From positions 2,976,001-3,040,000 of the forward strand of contig JAJFZO010000407.1 of the NCBI GenBank assembly GCA_021397835.1: a stretch of 64,000 nt of DNA, given 5' to 3'. Positions 1-11,652 of the stretch are shown here, piece after piece. Below the pieces are notes generated by a model. The model was not told the DNA's origin, ran no database searches, and saw nothing but the letters and a program-made list of their open reading frames with translations. This DNA is from Moringa oleifera (taxonomy: Eukaryota > Streptophyta > Magnoliopsida > Brassicales > Moringaceae). Each line of letters begins with the position of its first letter. Within the stretch, counting starts at the first letter, position 1. The position numbers and the translations under genes are program-made.

Positions 1-59
1 AACCCCCATAGTATTCCTTTGTCTGCTTGCTCGGTTTGTTCGCATTTAAGGCAAAGAAT

Positions 60-209
60 ACAATCCACTTACTCTCTCTCTCTCTCTCTTTGTCCTCTCT
101 CCTCTTTCTCTTGCCCGTGAATTTAGTCGTTCTCCATCTTCTTCAACGTTCTTAACCAAAACAAAACCCACCTCCGGTTCTCTAATGGGCAGCCGCTGAA
201 ACTGAGGAA
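60..209 (+). promoter_or_regulatory. 5' leader of the lectin receptor kinase, with CT repeat and minimal uORF
   Basis: A pyrimidine-rich leader with a CT microsatellite (about 73-92) precedes the kinase start codon, a common composition for plant 5' UTRs. An upstream ATG at 185-187 opens a four-codon reading frame (Met-Gly-Ser-Arg) that stops at 197-199, ten bases before the main ATG at 210. No TATA box was identified in the short upstream sequence available. Confidence 0.5.
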
Positions 210-2336
210 ATGGTGACGGTTCCTCGCAAACTCTCGAGCATTGCATCGGTTTTCTGGTTTCTTTTACTCTGTTTATTGGTCATTGATTCAAGGGCTGTAG
301 CAACCACTGAGTTCGATTTCGGCACCTTGACTTTGGGAAGCCTTAAGCTCCTCGGCGACGCCCACTTGAGCAATGGGAGCGTGAGTCTAACCCGCGACCT
401 CGCGGTTCCCAACTCCGGCTCCGGCAGGGTTCTCTACAACAAACCCATAAGGTTCCGGCAACCTGGGACCCACGCTCCGTCGAGCTTCTCGACGTTCTTC
501 TCGTTCTCCGTCACGAACTTGAACCCCTCGTCGATTGGCGGCGGGCTTGCATTCGTCATCTCGCCGGAGGACGAGACCGTCGGTGCAGCCGGCGGCTCTC
601 TCGGGCTCCTCAATGATAAGGGGTTCGCTTCGGGATTTGTGGCAGTGGAGTTCGATACCCTGATGGACGTGGAGTTCAAGGACATCAACGGGAACCACGT
701 AGGTTTGGATCTAAACAGTATGGTTTCTACTCAGGTTGGTGATTTGGGGACGATAGATATCGACCTCAAGAGCGGTGATATGGTTAATTCGTGGATCGAG
801 TATGACGGGTTAAGTAGGGTTTTTAATATCTCTGTTTCTTACTCCAATTTGAAGCCAAAATTTCCGATTTTATCTTTCAGTCTTGATCTGGATCAGTACG
901 TGAATGACTTCATGTACGTGGGGTTTTCTGGCTCAACACAAGGAAGCACAGAAACTCACAGTATTGAATGGTGGAGTTTTAGCTCCTCATTTGAGTCCAC
1001 GGATTCCGGGTCGTCTGCGCCGCCGCCTCCAACAGCTAATTTGATGAACCCAACGGCTAATACTGTGAAGTCACCGCCACCATCATTAGCTCCTGCCGCT
1101 TCTAGTTCGACTCAACAGAAGAGCAGTAAGTCTTCTTCTTGCCATAACCAGCTCTGCAAACAAGGTGCAGGGGCTGTTGCAGGGGTGGTGACTGCAGGGG
1201 CGTTCTTTTTGGCCCTTTTCGCCGGTGTTCTCATATGGGTTTACTCTACCAAATTCAAGCACGTAAAGAAATCTGAGTCTTTCCCATCTGATATAATCAA
1301 AATGCCGAAAGAATTCAGCTACAAAGAGCTAAGATCGGCCACGAAATGCTTCAATGCCAACAGGATCATCGGCAATGGCGCATTTGGGACTGTTTATAAA
1401 GGTATACTGCCTGAGACCGGCGACATTGTTGCAGTGAAGAGATGTAGCCATAGCACTCAAGGAAAGAATGAATTCTTATCTGAATTATCAATTATCGGAT
1501 CTCTAAGGCATCGAAATCTTGTTAGGCTTCAGGGTTGGTGCCACGAGAAAGGTGAAATTCTCTTAGTATACGATCTAATGCCCAACGGAAGCCTCGATAA
1601 AGCCTTGTTTGAAGCAAGGACGCCACTCCCATGGCCACAGAGGCGAAAAATTCTACTCGGAGTAGCCTCCGCTCTAGCTTACTTGCATCAAGAATGCGAA
1701 AACCAGGTCATTCACAGAGACATCAAGACCAGCAACATAATGTTAGACGAAGGGTTCAACGCCCGGTTAGGTGATTTCGGTTTAGCCAGGCAAGTCGAGC
1801 ATGATAAGTCGCCGGACGCAACCGTCGCAGCCGGAACAATGGGTTACTTAGCTCCTGAGTATCTATTAACCGGAAGAGCCACCGAGAAAACCGACGTCTT
1901 CAGCTTCGGAGCTGTGGTTCTTGAGGTGGCCAGCGGGCGGAGACCCATTGAAAAAGACTCTACAGGGATTGGAAAAGTTGGAGTCAGCTCCAATTTAGTG
2001 GAGTGGGTGTGGAGCTTACACAGAGAAGCGAGGCTCTTAACGGCGGCCGACGCCAGACTGGAAGGTCAGTTCGACGAGGCTGAGATGACCCACGTCCTAC
2101 TAGTTGGCTTAGCCTGCTCGCACCCGGACCCGTTGGCTCGACCCACGATGAGGGGCGTGGTTCAGATGCTTGTGGGTGAGGCTGAGGTCCCCATTGTCCC
2201 AAGAGCGAAGCCCACAATGAGCTTCAGCACTTCTCATCTATTGCTTAGCTTGCAGGACAGCGTCTCTGACTGTAACGGCATGATCGCCATCTCCCCTTCC
2301 TCTTCTGAACACAGCTTCGGTGGTGACCTCGTCTGA
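210..2336 (+). CDS. LECRK-VIII: L-type lectin-domain receptor-like kinase, clade VIII
   Basis: Intronless 708-residue plasma-membrane receptor kinase. Visible in order: signal peptide (about 1-30); legume-lectin ectodomain (about 33-265) with the metal-site region VEFDT...NGNHVGLD; a Pro/Ser-rich juxtamembrane linker; one transmembrane helix (about 318-343); and a Ser/Thr kinase domain from about 367. The kinase has glycine loop GNGAFGTVYKG, VAVKR lysine, IHRDIKTSN catalytic loop near 502, DFGLAR near 521 and APEYLLTG. The HRD arginine makes it an RD kinase, and all catalytic residues are present, so it should be active. Length and absence of introns fit the L-type LecRK family. Placement in clade VIII (Arabidopsis At3g53380 / At5g03140) rests on remembered sequence and on the conserved S1FA neighbour. 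The ligand cannot be told from sequence. Confidence 0.95.
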   Translation: MVTVPRKLSSIASVFWFLLLCLLVIDSRAVATTEFDFGTLTLGSLKLLGDAHLSNGSVSLTRDLAVPNSGSGRVLYNKPIRFRQPGTHAPSSFSTFFSFSVTNLNPSSIGGGLAFVISPEDETVGAAGGSLGLLNDKGFASGFVAVEFDTLMDVEFKDINGNHVGLDLNSMVSTQVGDLGTIDIDLKSGDMVNSWIEYDGLSRVFNISVSYSNLKPKFPILSFSLDLDQYVNDFMYVGFSGSTQGSTETHSIEWWSFSSSFESTDSGSSAPPPPTANLMNPTANTVKSPPPSLAPAASSSTQQKSSKSSSCHNQLCKQGAGAVAGVVTAGAFFLALFAGVLIWVYSTKFKHVKKSESFPSDIIKMPKEFSYKELRSATKCFNANRIIGNGAFGTVYKGILPETGDIVAVKRCSHSTQGKNEFLSELSIIGSLRHRNLVRLQGWCHEKGEILLVYDLMPNGSLDKALFEARTPLPWPQRRKILLGVASALAYLHQECENQVIHRDIKTSNIMLDEGFNARLGDFGLARQVEHDKSPDATVAAGTMGYLAPEYLLTGRATEKTDVFSFGAVVLEVASGRRPIEKDSTGIGKVGVSSNLVEWVWSLHREARLLTAADARLEGQFDEAEMTHVLLVGLACSHPDPLARPTMRGVVQMLVGEAEVPIVPRAKPTMSFSTSHLLLSLQDSVSDCNGMIAISPSSSEHSFGGDLV

Positions 2337-4479
2337 TCATGATCAAATTCAACGGTCTAGATTCCCTCTCATTACTTCTGCATGGATTGACCTATTTATA
2401 ATATATATTCATTTGTTCTTGTACGTACAACTCAATAACATGTAATGTAAGCGCAAGATTTTAAAGAGTTCCATTTTTTGCTTTAGCAATGTAAATTATA
2501 ATGTCAAATTCATATAAAATTTCATTCGATTTGCATTAATAATGATTCAGTGATAATCTCTTGAATTGTTTTAGTGATGCTGTTTTGAATGAATTTTTGG
2601 CATTTAAAAAAAATAAAATAATGTGATTCTTTAGGGATGATGATAGGTGGTGGTGGGCAAGAAGAAAAGAAATGGTGGGTATCAATTTCTTGCTTTAATC
2701 GGATGAGTTAGGCATTGTGGCTGCTGCTTTCACAAGTTAGCTTAATTGGTCAAAAGCCAGCCCATTGAGTTTGAGTAGAGGCATGGGAAAGTATAGCAAC
2801 AAAAGGAGAGCTATAATTCATTATTTATTCTAAACTTTTTAGGACGCCTCTTTTCATGGTTGTTGAGGCATCGCCCGTACAATAGACAGAGCCAATATTT
2901 CGTGATTTTTCTTTAATGGGTATGTGGATCTTGCTATAATATGGACCTCTTCTAGCCAAAACAAGCAAACCTCAAGTGGGTACTTGTCAGATAATCAATA
3001 CCATCCTTGCAAAACCTTCCATCAATCATCAGTTTCACTTGAAGTGGAATCCATTCATGACTAACAGTACCTTGTCTTTTTCTTGAAGAGAAGAGATTCT
3101 TGTGCTAAAGCTTTTGCCAAGCTCAACACGCGACTCCATTAGCTTTCTAGAAATCAAAAAGATTAGCAACATTGAATCTAATGTTTAATTAAATGATATT
3201 GAAACTAAATTAAATTCAACAAGCTAATATTTTGAGCGAGATACTATCATTTAATATAACGAAGCCTATTTTTCGGCGGATTTTGTGTTTGGCAATTCAG
3301 GAAAACGCCTACTCATGAGACCTTCCATGGCTACTGTGGCCCATACCAAAGTCACTGTGTCGGGTTGCAGGCAAAACGAATGGCTAAGCTTATTCTATCC
3401 TTCAATGCGACGTCCAGACTCTGCAACTTTCATGTCTATTTGCCCATAAACAAGGAGAAGCCAAAATAAAAACCAGTTGCTCTCCCTCTTCCGTGCCTAC
3501 CTTTCTTTCAGGCATTTTCACAAACACGTTGTTGTGCCCCAACGTACACTAACTTTGAGAAGATACCCTTCCTGATTTTGCCTTGTTTTTTCTCCCACTT
3601 TCCCTTTGGCAGCTTTCAAGCTCCTCATGCTCAGTATCAATGACATATATAAAATTATCTTAATAACCACCCAAAAAAGCCCAAATTTTCAGATTGCCGT
3701 TCTTCACAGACAACCAAACATACAATCCTTAAATATGTTTAATTTAACGATGGTGTATCATTAGGGCTTCGCGTCAATCAAAAGCTTATTATAAAGTTTT
3801 TATTTTTTATAATAAACTTTCTGTTAAAATAAATAAAATTTTTGTCTTGTTGTCATATACTGAGACTATACCATAATCATGTCATTAAACAATACAATTA
3901 AGCCAAATACCCAAAATACCCTCTTGAATTAGCTTAGAGGTTCTTAAGCAGGATTTTAATATTGTCTACTGAATTATAATAATGTTTTAAGAAGACATTG
4001 ATACGTAATAATTTAATAAAATTAAAAATTATATATTTAATTTTTATTATTAATATTATAATTTATAAAAAGAATTGTTAATATATATATTTTTAAAAAT
4101 AGCATAAGTTCTGGTAAACAAATAATGTTTTTTTCTCTTGAATATGATTATTAAATAGAGTTTAAATAATCCTGTGAAGTCAGCTGTATGGCACAATGGT
4201 GGGGCTCACCCTCAGGATTGACTGTTGTTTTTCATCAAACTGACTGATTGAGCATTTATAAGCTCTGGATAACGACTTATCTTTTTCCGAGGGAGGCTGC
4301 GTCACTCCAGTCACTGGCAATTTCCTGAAGCAGTTATTTAGCATTTGTGTCGGTCCCTGAAGCTCCGGGTGGGTGTCGTTTCAAGTTGATGTGCTCGTCC
4401 TGACAAAGTGGGACTTTCAGACTGATGTCACGTCGTTGTAGTATACTGTGATGGTACACTTTGAGCCCGACTCGTTACT
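2337..4479. other. Intergenic region, no gene seen
   Basis: This is the 3' flank of the kinase gene followed by an AT-rich spacer. Only short chance ORFs are present. The stretch from about 3,780 to 4,160 is very AT-rich. No transposon open reading frame, tRNA or hairpin was recognised. Confidence 0.6.
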
Positions 4480-4530
4480 TTTGGGCCTGAAGGCCCTTTT
4501 TACGAGCCCTTAGGCCCATATCAGCCCATC
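4480..4530 (+). promoter_or_regulatory. Cluster of GGCCCA site II-like elements upstream of S1FA
   Basis: Within about 50 bases lie TGGGCC (4482), AGGCCC (4491), AGGCCCA (4512) and AGCCCAT (4523). Such site II elements are known TCP-factor targets in promoters of plant housekeeping and growth genes. They sit about 460-510 bases before the S1FA start codon. Activity is inferred. Confidence 0.4.
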
Positions 4531-4870
4531 TTTAATTTATGGATTACCAATAATTTTTTCTGTTTGGGATTTGACGCTCCAATTCACAACTTGGGTCATA
4601 TTTAAGGATGGTCCGGCCCGATCACAAACGGGTTTCATAAATGCAGTTTCTAGCGTCACAGTCAACGTACTTAAAGAAAACGCTATGGGCCACATGGCCA
4701 GTTGTGTCGTTATGAGCCTCTTCGTTCCTTCATATCTTTCAGTCCATGGAATAGTCAACCATCCCCGAGTCTAAAACCCGGGGAAGGACATAAATGAAAT
4801 TAAACAAAAATTAATCTGGTAGAAACGGAAATACTTAAAATGTTGCCTGGTCCAAGTAAAATTCCTCTGC

Positions 4871-4877
4871 TATAAAA
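4871..4877 (+). promoter_or_regulatory. Probable TATA box of the S1FA gene
   Basis: TATAAAA lies 115-121 bases upstream of the S1FA ATG at 4992. With transcription starting about 30 bases downstream, it would give a 5' UTR of roughly 90 bases. No competing TATA-like sequence lies between it and the start codon. Confidence 0.5.
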
Positions 4878-4991
4878 CACTCTCCTACACGCGTTGGGTG
4901 CGTATCTCTATTTTCTCGAACCTTCTCTCGAGCCGGTACCTGCAGTGCGGAGCTCCTTGGTAGCTGATCTCGCCGGTTCTCAGTTACAGCC

Positions 4992-6840
4992 ATGGATGAA
5001 GATTTTTCTGATAAGGTCCCTCCTTCCGTTAATCGCATGGTACTTTTGTTGCGATATAATTGATTTCACCTCTCGTTTTTATTGGCCAATAAATGAGATC
5101 TGCCTTTAGATGAATTAAGGGTTCTGTTTGTAAGATCTGCCTTTGCATGCTTTTGCATGATCTGTGCTCGTCTAGAAAAGATCGATCTTTTTCTCTCTTA
5201 CCTTTTTTTGGGTCTATTTGTGGGAATGTCGTGCAATTCTCTACTGTTGCTAGGGATTAAATTATTTGAAATTTTGGATTGAATCGATTGTACTCCTAAG
5301 TAGAAAATCTCTCTCTCTCTCTTTTAGTTTTCACATATGCTCTGTTTCCTACGAATGTACAGGCAAATAACAGAAATCAGTTTCAGGCTTCTGTGTAATG
5401 ATTCATAAGTTTTCATAAATATGCTTTGAGGAATTTGTGTGCTCTCATTGAAACGAATGGGAATTAAAGGAATGCAGCTTCCGACTATGTGTATCAAACA
5501 GGTTGATGTTGCTCCAGTGTTCTGTATATATGTATATGATCAGTTGACAGTTGGATGCTAGTGTTGCATGGTTATTCTTGCTAGTGTCGGGAAACGGAAC
5601 TAAATATGAATCCTTTATCAAATTTTGGAAAGGGGATCTCCTTTATTCAAGACATGCTAGAATACGTCAGCTGTAATTTTTGCTATAGTTAGTGGCTACT
5701 CCAACCACCAGATGTCCCTGAGTATGTGCACATCAAATTTTGTTTCCTCCTTATCTTTTACTTTTGCGAAGTTTTCGAATGGTCAACTGGTGTTAACAAT
5801 TCAGTATGAGTTGGTCACTGAGATCAAATCTAATGGGTTAGTCAGCGTTGTTCACCAAAATGGACATAGTCTTTGTGGCTTGGTTCCTTTATGGCAAGTA
5901 ACAAGAATGTTTCTTAATAAACCATTACATATCGATTTGAAGAGTAGTTCTTTTTTTATTGTATACTGCTGAAGATAGATTGGTGGAGGTAAAGCTATTG
6001 CAAGGATCCAAACTTGTTTAAACTGCGGCACTTTGGAAGTTTAAACCTTTAGAAGAAATGTAAACTAATAATTTTAGCCGTCAAGGGGTAATTTGACGCT
6101 TCTGTATTGTGTTCTGCATTGATATTTAATTTTAGTGACCTGGTTGAATGTGCATGTGAGTGAATTTCTATCATCTTATCTGTTACTTTTTGTCATGAAC
6201 TTTGTCTGTGACTTGAAATTGAATGACAAATTGTCTTGCATTTGGGCTGCATTATTCTTAGAATATGTGGATTTGCACTGCCATTGTCACTGTTATGTCT
6301 TACATGATCGTTCATAAAGAACAAACAAGTTACTGGCAATCTTACATTTGTAGTTGGAAACTCTGAGGCACTTCCAATGATTCAGTCACTACATTATGGA
6401 ATTTTCTTTTTCTAGTACTCACATCCAATCTAGTGTGGTTTGTGCCTAATATTTCTTACCTAGAAAGGGAGGAAATCAATTTGAAGATGCCAAAAGTTGC
6501 AATGGATTTCTGTGGCTGTTTGAAGTTAAACTGGGGTGCACAAAAATTGGTGTTATGTCTGTCCTTGGTTTTTCTTGTTTTTCTTCCTTATGTTTACAAA
6601 TGGGATTAATGTTTCATTTACATTGAATAGGGATTTAATGGTTCCGAAGCCAAAGGGTTCAACCCTGGTCTAATTGTGCTGCTGGTTATTGGAGGGCTGC
6701 TTTTGACATTCCTTGTTGGGAACTATATACTATACACTTATGCACAGAAGACCCTTCCTCCAAGAAAGAAGAAGCCGGTCTCCAAGAAGAAGATGAAGAG
6801 GGAGAAACTGAAGCAAGGCGTCTCTGCTCCCGGTGAATAG
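4992..6840 (+). CDS. S1FA: S1FA family DNA-binding protein, two exons
   Basis: Exons 4992-5039 and 6631-6840 join in phase 0 across a 1,591-base GT-AG intron to give 85 residues. Exon 1 encodes an acidic 16-residue head beginning MDEDFSDK. Exon 2 gives KGFNPG, a strongly hydrophobic segment (about residues 30-51), then the highly basic tail [17 protein letters not shown] and the C-terminus GVSAPGE. The hydrophobic segment, the basic nuclear-localisation-like tail and the small size are the hallmarks of S1FA, described in spinach as binding the S1F site of a plastid ribosomal protein promoter. The hydrophobic stretch would equally suit a membrane anchor, so the molecular role is not settled. 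The region just after the splice junction (GFNGSEAKG) is shorter than I remember for relatives. Confidence 0.92.
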
Positions 6841-7870
6841 TCGGACTTTCTCTGTTAGCTGGGTCTATGTATAACTGTTCTTTTCAGAGTTTTCCTTAAT
6901 GTTTATTGTTGAGAGAGTTGTCCAGTTTAGTTAGACCAAAAGTAGAAGGAACCCAATACATGGGTAGACTAGGTGATTATGCTTTCTCTTGATTAAATGC
7001 ACTGTTATTTTTTTTCATCAAATCTGGGTGTTATTTTCTCTTCTGCTCTCCCTTTTGATAACCCCCCTCCTCAATGTAAATTGGAAACATGGCATCCTCA
7101 GATGTGGGGAACTTTACTTCCTGTCATTTAGGTAGCCAATAGCACATATTTTAAAAAGACTGCAAGGCTGCATAAAAGCTGCAGAGACACAAGCCTTGGG
7201 ACACCATGGTGCTGTTGGTGACATTGATATGATCTTACACACCATCTGTGATGACAGTCTCCCGGCACCAGCATCTTCTGTTTTTTCAATTGAAGTTTGA
7301 TGTGTTAGCCGGTCAATCTACTTGCAGGGAATGTTAATTACGATGGAATCATTACAGAGACTGAATAAATTTGGTATTGAAGTAGGGCAACGCCTGCTGT
7401 AAACTCGCCAGCTATTGAACAGTAGTTTTTGCCGCTGTAAACTTGCCAGCCATTGAACAGTACTGTTTGCCATACGACCCGGGTGTAGACCAACAGAACT
7501 GCAAGAGTTGTGGCTGATGGGCTCTGCTCTTACATAAAACTTTGAAGGCGTCATTCTATGCAACAAGATACAAATAAAGGAAATTCAAATTGCAAAAAAA
7601 AAAAACATATAGATAGTCTCATGATACTTCTCTGTAAAATACATAAAGTGATACTTGCGTGCAATGTATTAATGGACAGATTTAAAGATGTCCGAGGGAC
7701 AATATACAAGCCAGGTTATCATTACATTTTATTTATATATCACAGAACAAAAACGAACAGAAGTCTAAAACAGAATGCACTAGGTTCAACATGACTCATA
7801 ATATGATTGGGTGTCAACTGAAGCAGAGACATGCTAAAACTCCATGCTGAAGCCTGATGCCAAGACAGCA
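6841..7870. other. Spacer between convergent S1FA and PLAC8 genes
   Basis: Holds the S1FA 3' UTR (likely ending near 7,000), a 38-base tandem duplication at 7396-7471, and the 3' UTR of the opposite-strand PLAC8 gene. No coding gene was recognised. Confidence 0.55.
7396..7471. repeat. Two-copy tandem duplication, 38-base unit
   Basis: Copies at 7396-7433 and 7434-7471 abut directly and match at 34 of 38 positions by eye. Both begin GCTGTAAAC and end TTTGCC. They lie in the convergent intergenic spacer. Confidence 0.85.
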
Positions 7871-7875
7871 AGCCC

Positions 7876-10200
7876 TCATGCGCCACGGCCCATGGATTGC
7901 TCCCCAGGAGGGATCATGACCAAAACTGGCTGCATGTTGAATCCAGGATGAGGAAGCCTTCGACGAAGCTCACGACCTTCCTGGCAAAGGGCACAACTGT
8001 GGCAGAGTACGTGGGTTACAAAATCACATGATGACTCACACTGCTCACGCTGCACCTCATCCTCTATGCAGCTTCCACAGCACCCACATGACCTGTTAAG
8101 TGCCTCGCAGCTGCCCTGTTTTGTACCCAAAAAAAAAAGAAGAAAAAAAAGCATGAAGACAACAAACAAGGCACGGATAAGAGTTTTAAACACTACAAGA
8201 CCAAAGCCTATAATAAAGCAAACTCAACAACCAAAATAATCTTTGTAAAGTCCAAAAAGGAAAATGAAAAAACATGTGCTGGCACATAGACAGAATGCAT
8301 CCATGGCAATTCAGTGATCAGTACACTAGGATTGCAACACATAGTTTTCCCCAGACACCTAAGTCTAAAACTCAATGAAGGCTCTAAGAAATAAACTTCA
8401 CAAGAAAAAAGGAAATGTTAGTACTTTTTAAGACAATTACCAAAGTATGTTTGCATCATAGGAAAGGCCAAAAGATAAAGGAAAATCTTCCAAACTATAA
8501 TAAACACATCTTAACAAACAACAATGCATGGATCTGCTGGCTTGTCATTACTGGAAGCTATAACTATAATCTTGGTCGATCTACCAGGAAAGAATATGAA
8601 AATGAACCCACTCAAACATCCCTTCTTCTAGTTAGAAAATTGAACAAGAGTCATAAACAAGGAACATGAATTAAATCACAGTGGAAAGAAACTATAGCTT
8701 GCAGGCGTATGAGCACACTTTCATCAAAGACAATCATGTATCTGCATAATGCATATGTCAATCAGAATAGCACAAAACCAAGAGACTACAGCCTTATTGC
8801 CAAAATATCATAGAACAGGAGAAAAGAGAGAAATGGAAGTGACGAAAGAATAGCTGACCTCTAGGTTAAACTTCCGACGAATAGCAGTTCGGCTAGGATA
8901 TGAAAACCAAGGTGCAAGGCAATTCCAACCAAAGAAAGAATTACCAATCAGGTACAGGCCAGTGTATGGCAAGCAGTGATTTGAAAAGCTCCCAGGCGTA
9001 GATCCAAGTCTCTCAACATTACTTCCATACAGCACACAAGGGGCCACACTTCCAAGAAGACCTAAACAGAAGGCCAGTCATTGTGATTAGTTTTTTCTTC
9101 CTTTCCTTCTTTTTCTTTTTTCTCCTGTTTTTGCTTTAGAGGGAAGTATGAGGGTTTGGAGTGGGGGTGGGGCTGGGTGGGGATTTGAAAGAATATTAAA
9201 TTAAAATAAAATTGCAGAACAAGAAGTGTCAAGGTCCCCAAGAAAAGAACTGATAGTTAACAATCCATTCAATTATATAGTTTCAGAGAGCTAAATCTTT
9301 ATCAACTTGTACCCATTCACATAAGATATCTTCAAAATGATTAACAGTAATTACAGTATTAAAAAGAACAAACACTTATCATAGCATACTATTGCATTTT
9401 CCCCTTTTAGCTTGCTGATCAGCTTTTCAAATGGTCAGAACAATATCATATCATATACATATATCTCCAATTGGTTGACAAATAATGATGACCTAAGTCA
9501 TTAAATTCATTTCATTTTTAATCTCATCCCTCAAGGGTATTCCGCATTCTCCTATTAATGATGTTTAGAACAACAACAACAACCACATCCGCAATAAGAA
9601 ATCAATGAACATCCAACCAAAAAAAATTCTGTACTTAAAAATCGCACCTCCATGTTATGTATCTGAGAAATATCTATAACTGATAGATCAGAAAAATGGT
9701 TAAACAAATGCTATCTGTTATTAAATTCAGCATCATATCCAACACATCAGAATTCAGATCCAATCATGTCATCGTCAGAAACAAATTATTCACAGGAAAT
9801 TTCTAATAAACGATCTAATTGAAAGAAAAAAAGATAATAGAGTGTATCCGAAGAAGAGGAAGAACGAAAAGAGAGACTCACAAACTTCAAGATCGCTGCT
9901 ACAGAACTCATCACTGCGGCCAAGGCAAGCGAAGAGGCTTGAGTCCCACTGGGAACGGGCCATAGGCTCACCTACCACACTCCCGTGCCCCAACGGCAAC
10001 CCATCAGCCGTCCACCCATACGCATCAGCTCCCGTCATCGCCGGAGCCTTTGGCGCCGTTGGAATCTCCGGCGAGGTGGCCTTATTATCATCGTTTTTGT
10101 TAGGTCTCTTGACATTTTCCTCCTCTCGCTTGCTCAAGAGAGGGCTCTGCTCCCCGCAATCGTTTCGGTCGCCGATGCTGCTGTTGTTGTTGTTCGCCAT
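7876..10200 (-). CDS. CNR8: PLAC8-domain membrane protein, cell number regulator 8-like
   Basis: Three exons on the minus strand (10200-9882, 9061-8859, 8115-7876) join in frame to 253 residues. An N-terminal polar region (1-50) leads to YGWTADGLPLGHGSVVGEP, then the PLAC8 core: QWDSSLFACLGR, DEFCSSDLEVC, LLGSVAPCVLYGSNVERLG, a hydrophobic stretch around the GNSFFGWNCLAPW block, SYPSRTAIRRKFNLE, and a Cys-rich end (SCGCCGSC, REQCESSCDF, CALCQEGRELRRR). Exon junctions fall inside the Cys-rich block and restore its conserved cysteine spacing (the Cys codon of LEVC is split by intron 1). PLAC8 proteins in plants are plasma-membrane proteins linked to organ size (CNR) and metal transport (PCR). 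This copy matches the CNR8 branch best. It is convergent with S1FA, as I recall for Arabidopsis At2g37110/37120. Confidence 0.92.
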
Positions 10201-10362
10201 TCCTGGTTTGTTTCTGTTTTCGATCTTAAAAGAGGTCTAAACTCCACAAAGGAGAAGTAAACGAATGTAAACCTTCAAGGAGAGAGTACCAAAGACCTGG
10301 AAAAATTCTTCTGTTTTGGATCTGATGAAGAAGAAAAGTAAAAATGAAGAAGAGGTCAAAAA

Positions 10363-10369
10363 CTATATA
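10363..10369 (-). promoter_or_regulatory. Possible TATA box of the PLAC8 gene
   Basis: The minus strand reads TATATAG here, about 165 bases upstream of the PLAC8 start codon at 10200. A GGGCCC site II-like element lies further upstream near 10,555. Functional assignment is inferred from spacing. Confidence 0.35.
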
Positions 10370-10379
10370 CCGCCTTGTC

Positions 10380-11652
10380 CTTGAAGGCGAAGAAACAAAG
10401 CGCTGTCCACCTCTCGCTATTTTCCTATTTTTTCCGTTTTTAACTTTTCTAGGCCAAACAATAAATACTCCATAATTATTGCCTGGGCTCAACTCTTCAG
10501 CCTTGCAAATACTTAAAACTTGCAGGACCAAATGACCCAGAGAGGGCTCGTTTTGGGCCCATTCCTTGTAGGAGTGGTGTCCAATTTTTGCTCTTTTATT
10601 TATTTATGATTTAAACTATCGTAAATTAAAGAGTTTGATCTGTCACACAGATTTTAGATCATTTAAAATAATAAATAGGTATAATTCTTTTATTTATTTT
10701 TTCCCAGATTAATATAACAAAATATAAAAATATTATTTTATTTTTTAAAAAAATTATATACCAGTTCAGATTAATAATAAATTTTTATTTTTAAAAAAAT
10801 TATTTGAAAAATTGAAGATCAAAATATTAAATGTACAGTTGAAGAAATTCATAGGCATTAAATTGAAGCAGAAATGGCCTGGCTGGCTGAACCCCTAAGT
10901 AGTCCCAGATTTTCAATTTTCAGATATGGGTTACTGTCATTCATCAGATTCCATATCTGACATAAGCCCACCAAATTTGTGAAGCACCTTGCCTTTGTCG
11001 TTGATAAATCCTTAAAGCCGCAAAAATAAAAAATAAAAAAATGTAAACTGAAAACAATTTCTATAAAATTAATAAAATTTTACCTTTTTGCATAATAATA
11101 AAAATAATTTAAATACTTTTCATTGTTATTAAATACTATTTCTTTTTTTAAAAAATTATATTGATATATGTATATTTTAATTTTTTTTAAAAAAATTGAG
11201 ACGTGATAACAATGTAAATGTAATAGATACAATTTGTTTTATTTTTTATTAATACAAAAATTAAAAAAATTGATTAGCATAAATTTAGGTTGGTAAATGG
11301 AATATTCTAAACTAATCTATGATAGTTGTCATACATTTAATTGCTAATTTTCTTAGAACAAAAACGTGCCGAGGAATCCGAGGTTTTATTTGACCAATAA
11401 AAAAAAAACGAAAATCAGTTCTATAATGAATATGAATAACTGGGATTTCTAATATTCCCAAATATAAGATTACACACCCGACATTTACATTAATTTAATT
11501 TACGGTAAGCTGAAAACGGACATTTCATTTCTCTAATTTTTACATATCATATTTTTGAATCTATAGGGAACTATCATAAGGTATAGAAACCTCAACCAAA
11601 ATTAATACAAGGCATAAAAAAGCATCTTCACCGGTGAATTTTCTCGGCTAGC
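10380..11652. other. AT-rich intergenic spacer
   Basis: No open reading frame of note. The sequence is mostly A/T runs from 10,600 to 11,600. It separates the PLAC8 promoter from the 3' end of the small peptide gene. Confidence 0.6.

Noticed and set aside
4571..4774. 67-codon plus-strand ORF before S1FA
   Set aside because: Lies in the S1FA promoter upstream of the TATA box and has no recognisable motif.
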